Source: Chloranthus sessilifolius
Lineage: Eukaryota; Streptophyta; Magnoliopsida; Chloranthales; Chloranthaceae
DNA length: 64,000 nt
Assembly (NCBI GenBank): GCA_021018995.1
Contig: CM037598.1
Location: forward strand, 69,582,671-69,646,670
Reading direction: 5' to 3'
The notes under the pieces are model-generated. The model made no database searches. It was given only the letters and a program-made list of their open reading frames with translations, and was not told the origin of the DNA. Of the stretch, positions 1-10,636 are shown piece after piece; within the stretch, counting starts at the first letter, position 1, and each line of letters begins with the position of its first letter. The position numbers and the translations under genes are program-made.

Positions 1-35
1 TTGGCCTGGAAGTCAATTGGGCAAAGTGACCCAAA

Positions 36-236
36 ACCGATTGATCGATTTTAAAATTGATCAATCGATTTTTAAAATTCGATTAATCGATTAATCATCT
101 GAGCACTTCCAGTGACTGGAAAATGAGAGCTGGGGAAAACCGATTGATCGATTTGAGAAATCGATCAATTGATTTTGAAATTTTGATTAATCGATTTTGG
201 GATTTCGATTGATCGATTTTGGAGATTGATCAATCG
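36..236. repeat. Palindromic motif array of LTR A'
   Basis: About ten copies of a TCGATTGATCGA / TCGATTAATCGA-type palindrome spaced roughly 15-30 bp, many embedded in longer symmetric AAAATCGAT...ATCGATTTT contexts. Several copies have TTGA or TCAA where TCGA is expected, the transition pattern expected from deaminated methyl-CpG. Confidence 0.85.
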
Positions 237-1213
237 ATTTGGACAGTTTATGTTGGACTTTATTTTAGACTTTGAGATTCAGGGAGGGTCTTATACCTTC
301 TTTTATGCATCCTTCTTGATGCTTGGACATCCGGACACGTGAGAAGACAAGCATGGGGAATCGCGTGGGACCTTGATGCTTGGACATCCGGACACGTGAG
401 GTAGGGAACACCTTGAACATGTACTTTAATTATAAGATTATGTATTTAGTGATAAAGAAAGAGTAACTATACATTGAAAATATAAATCCTAAGTGTGGGT
501 GTGTGCATGAACACAAAGTAAAGTAAATAACTATGACGTCCCCAGGAGATGTGAATATGATAAAGGCATCTGTATGATGCATTGACTTGGACATCCCAGG
601 GATGTATGTGATCATGTAAAGCAAAGAGAATGAGAGTGATAAGGCCTAATTTACTATATTTAACACAATCACATGGTGAATAACTATATGTAGTGCACTT
701 CATATTTAAGGTTTGGAGAATACCCCACCGACGTGGCGGTATACCCACGACTGACGAGGCAGGATATCCGTGACCAATATGGTGGCCAATCAGTACAACA
801 GTTGGACATCTCAGGGATGTAGTTGTTTATGTATGAGATATGAATCCCGTCGCCTATGAGAAAGGGACCTGGATAGCATTGAAAGATATAAAAATATCTA
901 ATTAGACGACGATGGTGGGTATTCCATCGGGCGCCCGACGCTATAGTAAGTTGGGAAATATTTAAGCTATGATTTAAGTCTTTAGGCCGAATCATTGTGG
1001 TTAATGAACAAGTTGAGAACAAATAAAATAAGTAAAGTAATAGTGACATTCAAATGCATCTTTTTAGTTATTTAAACTGCTGTTCCAAGAAAACTTATTG
1101 ATACATCATACTATTAATTATCATGGAATATATGTGAGAGACTAACTTATATGTTCAATTATGTTTGTTTCCCTATTGAGCTATGATGTAGCTCACCCTT
1201 TAGACTATATGTC

Positions 1214-1321
1214 GCAGGTCCTATACTTGCGGCTGCTACTACTACTGGAGACGTTGATCCGGGAGATTCGGATTACGTACATGGGGAGGATCAGGAGCCC
1301 CCTCCTGAGGACTTCTTCTAG
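1214..1321 (+). other. Acidic 36-codon mini-ORF inside LTR A'
   Basis: An open frame with no ATG at its start, beginning at GCAGGT right after a splice-acceptor-like ATATGTCGCAG and ending in TAG. Its peptide contains GDVDPGDSD and ends EPPPEDFF. The frame in element A (53199-53306) is also exactly 36 codons and shares AGP, GDVDPG and EPPPEDFF. Similar acidic frames of 37 and 38 codons occur in LTRs B and D. Seen: conserved frame, length and terminal residues. Inferred: a real exon, possibly a C-terminal acidic tail. Expression is unproven. Confidence 0.5.
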
Positions 1322-1407
1322 AGGACCCCTGCGTACTTTGATTTATTTTGAGAGCATGATTATACGGCTTGGTATGTCAAGCCTTTTTGAGAATTGTAAT
1401 TAAGCTA

Positions 1408-1408
<1 letters not shown>

Positions 1409-1443
<35 letters not shown>
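1409..1443. repeat. (TA)n microsatellite
   Basis: Uninterrupted TA dinucleotides near the end of LTR A'. Comparable TA runs occur at about 40790-40808, 41320-41350, 44864-44896 and 51003-51065. Confidence 0.95.
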
Positions 1444-1446
<3 letters not shown>

Positions 1447-1709
1447 CTTTTGGCAAACCATCTGAGGTGACCTTGTTATATCACCGATAGTTCAGGTCAG
1501 TTCTTCTGCTCATGCAGTGGCATGGGATTTGAACTCCTTGGTAGCTTTCACTATAATATATCATTAATGCATGGAAATTTAGTTACATTCAGTTCTTACG
1601 CCTTACTGTTGCTTGGTTATACTAATGTTCCATACAGGTTGATGGGGCGCGGCCTCGAGGGTCGTGCTGATGGCACGGGTTTCGGGGTGCCGAAATCCGG
1701 GCTGCCACA

Positions 1710-2379
1710 AATCTAGAATCTTTTCTCTTCCTACAATAGTTCGGATGGCCCACCAAATTCATAGTTTTTCTCTATATTAATTGGTATCTATCCGAACAAG
1801 GCAAAAGTGATGGCTCAATCGTACTTATTAGAGTCGAGTTCTTTTCCAACCCAGAAGAGAATGGTGAAACAATGCCATTCGACTTCTCAAGGGTCATATC
1901 TTTGCAAATCAGATCTGTTTCTCCACTAATGGGTGTTTATGGATATCTATTCATGCAGAGTTTTACTCCAGTGATCTAGTTTTTATAAAATTCAAATGTC
2001 ATAGCATATTTATATGACATTTCCTAATTTAGTAACACCCAATATATGTTATGCGATAATGTTTCATTTTTGGAGAATGGGAAATTAATAGCAGTAGAAA
2101 ACTATCATTTGGATGTTTTCTTGAAAAACACTTGCAAGATGTTTTGGGTGTGTTTCCTCAATGAAAATTCTCGGAAAAAAAATCTAGATTGCTAGAATCA
2201 TACTCAGCCAAAGATCTTTTAGATTCTTTAACCAACCTGGCCAGCTTTGGCAGCAACTTCATAGTTTGCAAGTTTGTCTCCAATCTCAGCACTACCATAA
2301 TGTGAAACACATGAAAAATGTGGATTTCATTTCATTTATGTTTTGGCATATAAAGATCAAGAAGATGAAAAACAATTAC
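1710..2379. other. Non-LTR spacer next to the CHD1 fragment
   Basis: Unique-looking AT-rich sequence between LTR A' and the CHD1 pseudogene. On the - strand it lies downstream of the pseudogene exons, so it may be decayed intron or later exons of that gene. I could not match any of it to the remodeller, and short open frames here lack recognisable domains. Confidence 0.4.
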
Positions 2380-2767
2380 CATAGCTCTTCAACACTATTT
2401 TGTAATGGCGTACCAGTGATAAGCAAGTTGTTCTTGGTGTTAAATTCCTGAAAAAAAATATACCAGTAGATAACATTTATTAAATCAATTAGATACAAAA
2501 TGGATTTGTTATTGTAACAGTAGAAACTAAGGCCAGGAACTAAGTTTCATGTAAGCAAGTACTCAGGAAAGGTATCATACCGAAAGTGTTGTTTACAATG
2601 AAGCTTCACTATTCTTTAGCCTATGTGCCTCATCAACCATAAGATAGCTCCACTTGATGTTAGTAAATACAGATTTATCCTTCAAGACTATATGTAGTCA
2701 ATAAAGTGTTAAATTTAATATGTCTGCCGCTTTTTCTATTTGTGTAAAATTCGTACTGCTAGCAAAT
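2380..2767 (-). pseudogene. CHD1/CHR5-type SNF2 chromatin remodeller, two-exon fragment
   Basis: Two exons of a host ATP-dependent chromatin remodeller survive on the - strand. Exon 1 (2767-2581) starts after a TTTATTGCAG acceptor and encodes [25 protein letters not shown] and the Walker B/DEAH-box motif DEAHRLKN, ending at a GTATGA donor. Exon 2 (2447-2380) starts after a TTTTTTTTCAG acceptor and encodes EFNTKN, LLITGTPLQN (SNF2 motif III) and SVEELW, ending at a GTAATT donor. This order and spacing match the SNF2 ATPase core of plant CHD1 (CHR5 in Arabidopsis). It is dead: TAG replaces a Gln codon just before QYEFYTN, about 5 nt are missing after TTY, and TAA replaces the Tyr codon after EASL. 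The upstream side is cut by solo LTR F. Splice sites are intact, so this is a genomic copy, not a processed one. Confidence 0.85.
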
Positions 2768-2816
2768 CTGCAATAAACCAGATCAGGTATAAATATTACC
2801 AAAATGATGTAGAGCT

Positions 2817-2821
2817 TCATC
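2817..2821. repeat. Left target-site duplication of solo LTR F (TCATC)
   Basis: TCATC directly before the TG of LTR F, repeated exactly at 6457-6461 after its terminal CA. Confidence 0.9.
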
Positions 2822-3828
2822 TGTAACAGTCTAAAAATTTTAACTTTGAATAGTGTACCTTGGGATGCATGCCTGACTTTGAACAGTGTACCTCGGTGTA
2901 CGTGCCTAACTGGTCACGTGCTCAATTTTATGAAATTACTTACGTAAGTTAAATTGGGTTTGGTCTTAAGTGGAAAAAGACCGATTTAGATTGTGTGTTG
3001 AGCATTAGATGGTTTCTTATGCACCAAGCTTTGGTGTATTGGCTCAACACCGGGTCCGATTAGTGGATGGTTTGGGTGTGCAGGCCCCACACCGAGTCAA
3101 GATCATTTTATTATGAGGTAACACCCGAGTTAAGTATATCAATTTTACGCAGGGATTAGTCCTTAGGATGAGAACCATATACCCAAAGTGGGGTGTATGT
3201 GAGTTGTATGGGAACTAGTCCCAATGAGTTAAAAGAAAGGGGGAAGCTTCTCTTAGAAGCTACCCGGTTGTAAAAAGGAGAGGGTTTTGGGTTTTAAGGA
3301 GAGAAAAGGGAAGAGAGAAAGAGGAAAGAGGAAAGCTTGTGGATTTGTGTACTCCAAGCCCTTTATTTACATGAAGAAGGTTTGTGAGATCGTGTAAGGG
3401 TAAGATTGTCGTCGGTTTCGACGTTTGATTATGGTTTTGTGAGATTTTGAGCCGTTGGAGGTTTTAAAACCCTCTTCTTGCGAAGAGATCATGGGTTTTG
3501 ATCCGCAAATCGTAGCATGAGTTTGTGTGAAGTGTGTGTGGAAGGATTGTCGTTGATTTCGTGGGCTTGGTTGTGATCTTGGAGCACGGAGATGATCGAG
3601 GTGGGTTTGAAAACCCTTTTTGTTTAACGAAGAAAACGATTCGATCTACGGGTAGATCGCCGATTTAAAGAGGTAAATAATGTAATTCTTCCATGTATTT
3701 AATTAAATATAGGTTGCTTAGATGTGTGCAAAAGATTAGGATCAAGAGGATTGAATTTTGATGTAAAAAAAAAAAAAAAAAGATGGGTTTCAAGGTTTAA
3801 ACCCGAGAAGTGCTTAGAAACTGCCAAA

Positions 3829-3959
3829 ATTGATTAATCGATTTTGAAAATCGATTAATCAATTTTTGACAGAAGAGAAATTCAAGTGGAACTTCATGAA
3901 ATTGATTAATCGAAGAAAAATTTGATTGATCGATTTTGAAAATCGATTAATCGATTTTG
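3829..3959. repeat. First palindromic array of LTR F
   Basis: Copies of TCGATTAATCGA and decayed forms, in places as the 20-bp palindrome AAAATCGATTAATCGATTTT. Immediately followed by the conserved GGCCATAACG block (about 3989-4050). Confidence 0.85.
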
Positions 3960-4158
3960 CCTGGGCTTACTGACATTACTGTAGTATTTTGGCCATAACG
4001 TTTTATGCTAAACTCCGATTGACATGATTCTTATTGCATTGGAAAGATAACAGCAAGCCCTATAACTTTCATGAATTGACCAACTTATGAATCAACTATT
4101 TTAAAGGTCAAAATTTAGTAATAAGTTAGGTCAAATTTTAATTTTTATCAAGAAACGA

Positions 4159-4372
4159 AATCGATTAATCGAGTAGAATCGATTCATTGATTTTTGAATT
4201 TTGATTAATCGAAATTGGGTCGATTAATCGACTAGTCTCAAGCAGTGAGGAGGATTTTTAGCTATTTGAAAATCGATCAATTCAGAGAAAATTGATCAAT
4301 TGACTTTGGAAAATCGATCAATCGACTTTGGAAAATCGATCAATCGATTTTGAAAATCGATTAGTTGATTTT
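4159..4372. repeat. Second palindromic array of LTR F
   Basis: Around ten TCGATTAATCGA / TCGATCAATCGA-type copies, again followed by the block with GACCATAAC and ACTCCGATTGATGCGATTC (about 4399-4460). With the first array this makes a duplicated module of roughly 400 bp. Confidence 0.85.
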
Positions 4373-5100
4373 GTCTGAGTTGCCAGTACTACTTTGATAT
4401 TTTGACCATAACTTTCTGTTCCAAACTCCGATTGATGCGATTCTTGAGGCGTTGGAAAGATAATAAAAAGATATACAACTTTTATGATTTAACAATTTAG
4501 TAAATCAAAATTTTTGAAGGTCAAAAATTTAGGAAAACGTTACATCAACTTCTAAGTTGGCACAAACTTGCCCGTTCCGACTCGATTTTAAGAAAATACT
4601 TAAATAGGTCTAAGTTACTAGTGATTGGAGTTAATCCTTGATGCATCATTATATGATTGTGATGTAGATTAAGGGTGGAAGGCCATTGATAGGACCTTGC
4701 TTGCTTGGAGGTTAAGGTAGGGGAACTTCAACATAAACTTGCATGTTTAACTTTCATTCATAGTTTCTTTGAAGTATTTATATGAAAAAAAAAATGATAA
4801 GTTTTTAATGTATTTAGATGAAAAATGATAAGTTTTCTTGATGTATTTTGATGTAAGTGTGATAGTGATTTGAACTATAACTTGAACCCCTTGCAAAATA
4901 GAAATTTGAAATCCTTGAGTCGAAAATGGTAAATTATGAACTGTGAATTTAACCTAGAATTTGTACTATGGTATTCGATTTTAAACTTGATTTTTAAATG
5001 GTGAGTTTTAAAACCTTTGAACCAAGAATGTGAGCTTTGGATCGTGATTTAGAAATCTGAACTAGAATGTGAACTCGGAATCGTTGAGTGTTGTAGATTT

Positions 5101-5480
5101 GTGAGAAGGTACACCCTTGGACCGCTGTGACGGGATTTATGCACGCCCATGGACCGTTTTTATGGGATTTTATGTACACCCTTGGACTTGTTGTACTCAT
5201 GTACGACCTTGGACCGTTTTTACGGGATTTTACGTACACCCTTAGACTTGTGGTGCTCATGTACACCCTTGGACCGTTTTTACGGGATTTTACGTACACC
5301 CTTGGACTTATTGTGCTCATGTACACCCTTGGACCATTTTTACGGGATTTTACGTACACCTTTGGACACTGTTGTGAGTCATGTACACTCTTGGACCGTC
5401 TTTACGGGATTTACGTACACCCTTGGATTTCGATGTAGTCATGTATGCCCTTGGACCGCTTTTGCGGGATTTTACGTACT
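5101..5480. repeat. 60-bp tandem minisatellite in LTR F
   Basis: About six copies of a 60-bp unit, each containing CACCCTTGGACCGTTTTTA, CGGGATTTTACGTACACCC and a CTTGTTGTGCTCATGTAC-like part. Units starting near 5161, 5221, 5281 and 5341 align base for base. Long ORFs on both strands here follow from the unit being a multiple of three and should not be read as genes. Confidence 0.95.
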
Positions 5481-5529
5481 CTTCAAATTATACTTCGTGA
5501 ATCAAACCATAAGTCGTAAGATTAAAGTG

Positions 5530-5935
5530 GTCCGCTATGGGCAGATATTGTATACGTAGACCGCTATGGGCGGATTATATGCATGTAGACCGCTGTGGGA
5601 GGATTATGCTTGTCGTGGACCGCTATGGGCGGAGTACAAGTACCATGTGGGCCGTCGGGGCGGATTTGAAATCAGTCTTGAAAGATAAATAAATATTTTG
5701 AAATCACTTTTGTGTGTAAAGAGGAAATCAGTTTTGAAAGATAAATAAATGTTTTGAAATCACTTTTGTGTGTAAAAAGGAAATCAGTTTTGAAATCAGT
5801 TTTGTATGATAAGGAAATCAGCTTTTAAATAAGTTTTATGTGAAAAAGGAAATCAGTTTTGTAAGCAGTCGTGTGATAAGAAAACAGTATTTGAAATCAG
5901 TCTTTGTTGATAAGAAAAAGTACCTTTGAAATGAG
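5530..5935. repeat. Two further short-repeat blocks in LTR F
   Basis: 5530-5660 holds about five copies of GTAGACCGCTATGGGCGGA with variable spacers. 5665-5935 holds repeats of GAAATCAGTTTTGAAA and GATAAATAAATGTTTTG. Their degree of decay differs from the 60-bp block. Confidence 0.85.
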
Positions 5936-6456
5936 TTTCAGTTTTAAATAAGAAAAGGTTTGATTATGACATTGAATCTATGTTTCCTTATGATAAGATG
6001 TGAATGAGTATTGAATTTTCCTCTACTGAATTAGGATGTAGCTCACCCCTTCGACTATACGTCACAGGTATAGCTTCTATGTGAACACCAGGCTTGCAGA
6101 TTGAGGAATTGAGGAGGGCTATGATGTTCGGGGTCGTAGATTGAGTACTTTGTGGAGATTGGTGAGTTCAGACTTGGTACCCTTTGAACTCGTATATAAT
6201 TTTGTATTCCACTGTTTGGTGATGTTGGTACATCACCGATGGTCGTTGTTAGTTATTGTAATATTAGATGTTAGAATTAGAGATTTATTTATGTCATATA
6301 TATTATCTACTTTGATTTCTGTATGTATGTGGATGTACCAAGTATTCTCTGTATTCGGATCGTGTTCTACGACCTGACGGTCCGGGTTTTTCCATTTGTT
6401 TTTGAAGAAAAAAAAAATGTCTCAAAATTCAGGTTGGGAAAATCCGGGTTGTCACA

Positions 6457-6461
6457 TCATC
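6457..6461. repeat. Right target-site duplication of solo LTR F (TCATC)
   Basis: Exact copy of 2817-2821. Confidence 0.9.
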
Positions 6462-6910
6462 TGACCACCATCGACATCATAAGAATAAATAATTAGGTGT
6501 TCAGATCCAGGGGATGATAAGGAACATCGTTAAGAAGGAGAAGAACTCTTTTCCAAAATTCTTAAGAACACCAGATACAACCCACAACAATAATATTGCC
6601 CAGCCTTCATATAAAAAAATTTCCTACTGAATTTTTTATGTTTTCATTTTTTAATTTATTAACTTCTTCTTAAATACGCCTGGGTCCACAGTCAACTCAA
6701 TGTTTCATTGCCATAGTTTGCACATATGGCCTCATACCAGCTGCCAAGATTTATTGGTGCTTCGCAATAAAAAAAAAGTTGCTAATAAAATGATTATGCC
6801 CTTTTGTTCTTTTTTTTTTTCAATTGAGTGACCTTTTAACATGGATCCCGTGCAGGGATTATACAAATTGAGAAATAGTCAAATTTTCAAATGAGTACAT
6901 AAGGAAAAGT
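6462..6910. other. Unassigned spacer between LTR F and the LINE remnant
   Basis: This would be the upstream continuation of the CHD1 locus before F inserted, but I found no recognisable remodeller exon. It is AT-rich with poly-A/poly-T runs near 6771 and 6810. Confidence 0.4.
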
Positions 6911-7521
6911 TTAGGAGTGGCAACAATAAAAGAGAAATTAAAGAAAGTTGCTTAGCATGGTTTGGGCATATGCAACAGAGACCTGAGAAAGCCCCACCAC
7001 GAAAGATTGAAGCCATAGAAGCACATGGAAGGAGAATGAAAGAGTAGGGCTGGCAATGGTCAGTTCAGGTAGGGAAAAAATTTAGGCCTTCCTGACCCTT
7101 TGGGCACTCGACCCAAACAGACCCAACCGACCCTCGAGTGAAACCCGATTGACCTCAAAATCCAGGTCAGGATGGATCATGTGGGTTCAGGCCGACCCGG
7201 TTCAAAATCCCCTAAACCCAAAAAATCATTTATAGTTATATATAACTATCAGGTCGGTCATATTTTTGCCTAACCCGACCTGAGGATAGGTCATATGCTT
7301 AAAGCTCGACCCAAACCGATGGCTCAAATAAGTGTCAGACCCAATCCTAAAAATGGGTTAGGACTCAGGCGAGTTTGGAAATGAGCCGACCAAACCCTTT
7401 GACAGACTTAACAAAGATCAACAAAGATTTGGAAAGAAGTACTCAGACATGACATGAAGGATTAGGGATTAACAAAGAGTTTAGGCCTAAACAGAATTGA
7501 GTGGAGAAATAAGACAAAGCC
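6911..7521 (+). pseudogene. LINE (non-LTR retrotransposon) ORF2 C-terminal remnant
   Basis: The first part (6911-7046) encodes SCLAWFGHMQQRPEKAPPRK, the conserved post-RT 'RWFGH' region of plant LINE ORF2. The second part (about 7424-7521) encodes WKEVLRHDMKD, then after a TAG, GLTKSLGLNRIEWRNK, the usual next block of the same family. The two are separated by a MITE-like insert at 7047-7410. Only the far C-terminus is present, a 5'-truncated copy as is normal for LINEs, with an internal stop. Confidence 0.8.
7047..7410. mobile_element. MITE-like insertion splitting the LINE remnant
   Basis: About 364 bp starting GGGCTGGCAATGGTCAG and ending CCTTTGACAGACTTA; the ends are an imperfect inverted repeat. 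It is full of short GACC/GGTC repeats. GGGCTGGCAA-type ends are typical of small non-autonomous elements in plants. A clean target duplication is not evident, so the superfamily is left open. Confidence 0.55.
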
Positions 7522-8805
7522 AAAACCAGCTTTTATGATGATGAAAATGACAATGATGGTGATGATAAAACCAAAACGTCAAAAGATGGAAAATAAGATC
7601 CATGTATGTTTTAACAAGCCATCAAGCCATTCAAAAAATTCTATAAATTTTGAAATATTTAAATTCTTAGATACTTTTTAATATAAATTTTTTTAATAGT
7701 GTGTACAGATAAGTTGTAACTGATGCAGATCCCATACTCGTACTCATGTCATCTCCTAAACAACGAGATAATCGTATGATCAACCAAATCAGTGAACATC
7801 ATACCCTTTTAATTTTCTTCAAAAGAAATTTAATAGAAAATGAAAAACAGAAAAATGCAAGCTATAGTCCAGACAGGGTACCATGGATTGCCCGAATTTT
7901 TAATTCCCTTGCAGAATTTCTCATGGCACTAGTAATATAGTTATAGAAAAAAATAATAATAAACCCAAACAAAATCGATGATCAATGATCAATAATCAAT
8001 GAAAATGGTGGAGGTGGGCATTGCTGCTCGGGAAATCCAAACAAAACCAATGATCAATAAATCCTATATATAGCATGAAACCCTAATCCCAACCTGATAA
8101 ATCTAGCAAAAACCTCTATTATATCAGGAAAATTTAAACCAAATGATCCTTTTCGTTGCTAAACCATAAAAAAGTTGATTAAAAAAAAGAGTTCATGAAA
8201 AACCTTTAACCCAAAATGATAAATAAAAAAAAAGATTCCATGAAAAAGAAAAAACCAAACCTTGGTTAGGATGATGAAATTGGGAATCTGGTGCTACTCC
8301 TCGGTTAGGAAGATGACATGTGAGAGCTTAAGAAACTCCACGAGCGACAACGATGAGGACGCGAGCTACTCGTTAATTAGAGAGTGAATCCTTTTTGTTG
8401 AAAGGAAGAGATTGTTGGCCAGATCCATCAAACAAATTGAACGCGTAGCGAACAGTTTCAAAACCTTGTGAGAAAATCCCATGCCTCCATCGTCTTCTTC
8501 TTTTTTCCTTCTCTATATAGCAAGGATCAGGATGGGAAGAGCTAGGGTTTAGCATTAGAGGAAGAAAAAAAAGCAAAACAAGAGATAAGTCTCAAATTAG
8601 TTTAACTTTTTAGTATTTATATCACAGATTTAATTGAAAGGACAAGTTTACCCCTCTAATAATTATATAATTACCCGCCTATCCCCTTCTTAAAAATTGA
8701 CGGTCATAACACACTAAACGACAATTTTTGATAGTCGATTTTTTTACCACTACTTTGGGATGTAATACCTTTTGTAGTGGTATTGTTGTTTTATTCTCAT
8801 TTTCA
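7522..8805. other. Non-coding spacer with a short inverted repeat
   Basis: AT-rich sequence with no gene I can support; the 61-68 codon open frames lack known motifs. It contains a 9-bp inverted repeat (TACCACTAC 8745-8753, GTAGTGGTA 8774-8782) around a 20-nt spacer, which could be the eroded terminus of a DNA transposon. Confidence 0.4.
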
Positions 8806-10109
8806 CGTAGTGGAAGTTAGGCAAATCCAAGTTGAAGCAGCTTGACAGCACTCATGACATGAAAGACATGAAGAAAGACCATCTTTTGGACAGTTTGAAC
8901 TTAAAAAAAAAATTCCCACCTTTGAACTGCTCTTGATACACACTATTTGAGCCTTGAAAATCAAAGTTTTTTTTTGATAAAAATCAAAAAATTTGAACCC
9001 AAAACTCAGTGACCTGATACAGCCTGACCCTCACTCTGAGATTTCAGAAGGAAAAGGTGAAGGAGTTGAAGAAGGTAGAGCTAGTTTGACAGTTGGTGAA
9101 AGCAAAAGAAAACACACTTGATGGTAACTTTGTATCAGATGTATGGTTGTGGCATTCCAGCCCATGAAAAGAAAAATGAAGAAAAATACAAAAAGAAAAG
9201 AAAAAAATAGAAAAGCAAAACAAAAGAGTGAGAAAGAGAAGTCATTTGACTGAAAGATTGAAAAGAGGATTAGAAACTGATTACTTCAAATCTAAAAATT
9301 CAAGAAGTAGATGAAATTGTGCTGAAATGAAGGCTGTGAAGTTGCAAATCACCTCCTTTCCTTACTAATTTCTCAATTTTGAATCCTATTCTACCCTTTT
9401 ATTCTTTATAAATTTCACCCATAAGCCACATTACAACCCAATAAAAAGACCCCATTGATCTGAAATTGATTGAGCTGTCATGTAGAGATGAGGATTTGTG
9501 TAATCTATGGTGGAAAGAGTTAGAAAATTTCAGAACTTAGAACAATGCCTATGCTCATGCTTGCAGTCCTATTTGAGGGTTGTAACTGCTCTTGAGTTGT
9601 GTGAAATGATGCACCCTTCTATTTTTGTTGTGAGCGACGGCCCTGGTAAGACTTGGGTCTGAAATTTAAAGTTTGTTGGGGGCAATATCAAAACAGAATT
9701 CTCGAATGAAAGGTGAATGTTGCATTAATTTTTATGCCTAATGCCTTGACATAAGCTTATTGAAAGTGAAGGAATCATAGTAGAATTCCAAGTTTAAACT
9801 GATGATTTTCTACTGAGAATCCTCTAAAATTAAATGAACAAGGTGTGGAATTTATTTTATTTTACTTGAACTTTGTTTTAGCATGTGGCATTAGTATTAA
9901 CTGATTTTATTAGAGAAGTTTGTGGGTACCGTCACTGAAAACCCTCAAGAGACTCCACTCCTCCACTAGGGATCACCTAGGGGTTTAAAAGGCTTGGTGC
10001 ATGTGCCAAATGCACCCGTGTTCCCTACGAAAGTGGCATTTAGTTTTGTAGGTTAGCTGTTTTAAATTTCACTTTGCTTGAGGACTACCAAAGGTTAGGT
10101 TTGGGGGTG
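8806..10109 (+). mobile_element. Athila-like element H: remnant of the 3' internal untranslated region
   Basis: Colinear with the corresponding non-coding stretch of G (about 25080-26086). Shared phrases include CTTGACA then AAAGACATGA, the GGTGGAAAGAG block, CCACTAGGGATCACCTAG and the terminal polypurine tract. No coding domain remains: gag, pol and ORF3 of H have been lost or lie elsewhere, so H is 5'-truncated here. Confidence 0.75.
10093..10109 (+). promoter_or_regulatory. Polypurine tract of element H
   Basis: GGTTAGGTTTGGGGGTG immediately before the TGTTGAGC start of LTR H. The same PPT precedes LTR G. Confidence 0.85.
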
Positions 10110-10636
10110 TGTTGAGCACTGATTTTTACCACATTTTACCCTTTAAACCTGACTTTTGCTAAGCCTTAGAGTATTTAATGATTGCATTTCAGTATTGTTT
10201 TGCAGTTAGGAAGGATTTGCATCCTTAGTGCAGTTTTCCAGTAAAAAGTGCCAATAAGGAGAGTTTTCGAATCAATCCACAGCTGAGAATGAAAGATAAA
10301 TGGAATGGCTTCAGCCCTAGGCACATTGGAGGTGTTTTGAGGGTCACTTTCAGCAGCTACATGGCTGCAATGCATTCTCAAAGTGCTGCAATGAACCTCT
10401 CAAAATAACCATGTGAAAGGACTAGTGCAACAGCTACATGCTAGCCTGCATTCAACTCCATTAAATGAAAGTAGCAACATGTTCTAAAGCTGATAAATGT
10501 AGCAACTTGAACTTTGCCAATTGGTGCTGAAATAGGAGGCCACCATCCAACATGTCTACGATAGCCAACTGCTCGAACTCCTATAAATAAACTCCACCAA
10601 TGCACTCAGCCTACCTATCAATTGGTAGATGCATCA

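Larger units (their letters stand above)
1..1709 (+). mobile_element. Tekay-type LTR A' (3' portion; start lies outside the window)
   Basis: The end of a long terminal repeat in + orientation. It finishes with the same block (GGTGCCGAAATCCGGGCTG then CCACA) that, reverse-complemented, starts the LTRs of element A at 52841 and 61934. Shared blocks include an array of TCGATTGATCGA-like palindromes (about 36-236), a GC-rich imperfect repeat around 718-775, the AGCTCACCC block near 1190, an acidic 36-codon frame (1214-1321) and a TA run. No internal coding sequence follows, and the 5' end is cut by the window, so solo LTR versus 3' LTR cannot be decided. It is clearly related to A but diverged. 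The ORFs on both strands inside it look like chance. Confidence 0.8.
2822..6456 (+). mobile_element. Solo LTR F (3635 bp)
   Basis: A stand-alone LTR, TGTAACAGTC... to ...GGGTTGTCACA, flanked by perfect 5-bp TCATC duplications. This is what unequal recombination between two LTRs leaves behind. It has no internal region. Layout in sense order: two copies of a module made of a TCGATTAATCGA-type array followed by a conserved block with GGCCATAACG and ACTCCGATTGA, then 60-bp tandem repeats, GACCGCTATGGGCGGA repeats, AAATCAGTTTTGAAA repeats, then the AGCTCACCCC...GTCACAG block shared with the other LTRs. No acidic mini-ORF is seen here. It interrupts the upstream side of the CHD1 pseudogene. Confidence 0.92.

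Noticed and set aside
5127-5559. Overlapping ORFs of 103-136 codons on both strands
   Set aside because: They lie in a 60-bp tandem repeat. A unit divisible by three with no stops opens several frames at once; there is no domain or start context.
8745-8782. Terminal inverted repeat of a complete DNA transposon
   Set aside because: The 9-bp arms are only 20 nt apart and no matching distal end or transposase is visible; kept only as a short inverted repeat.
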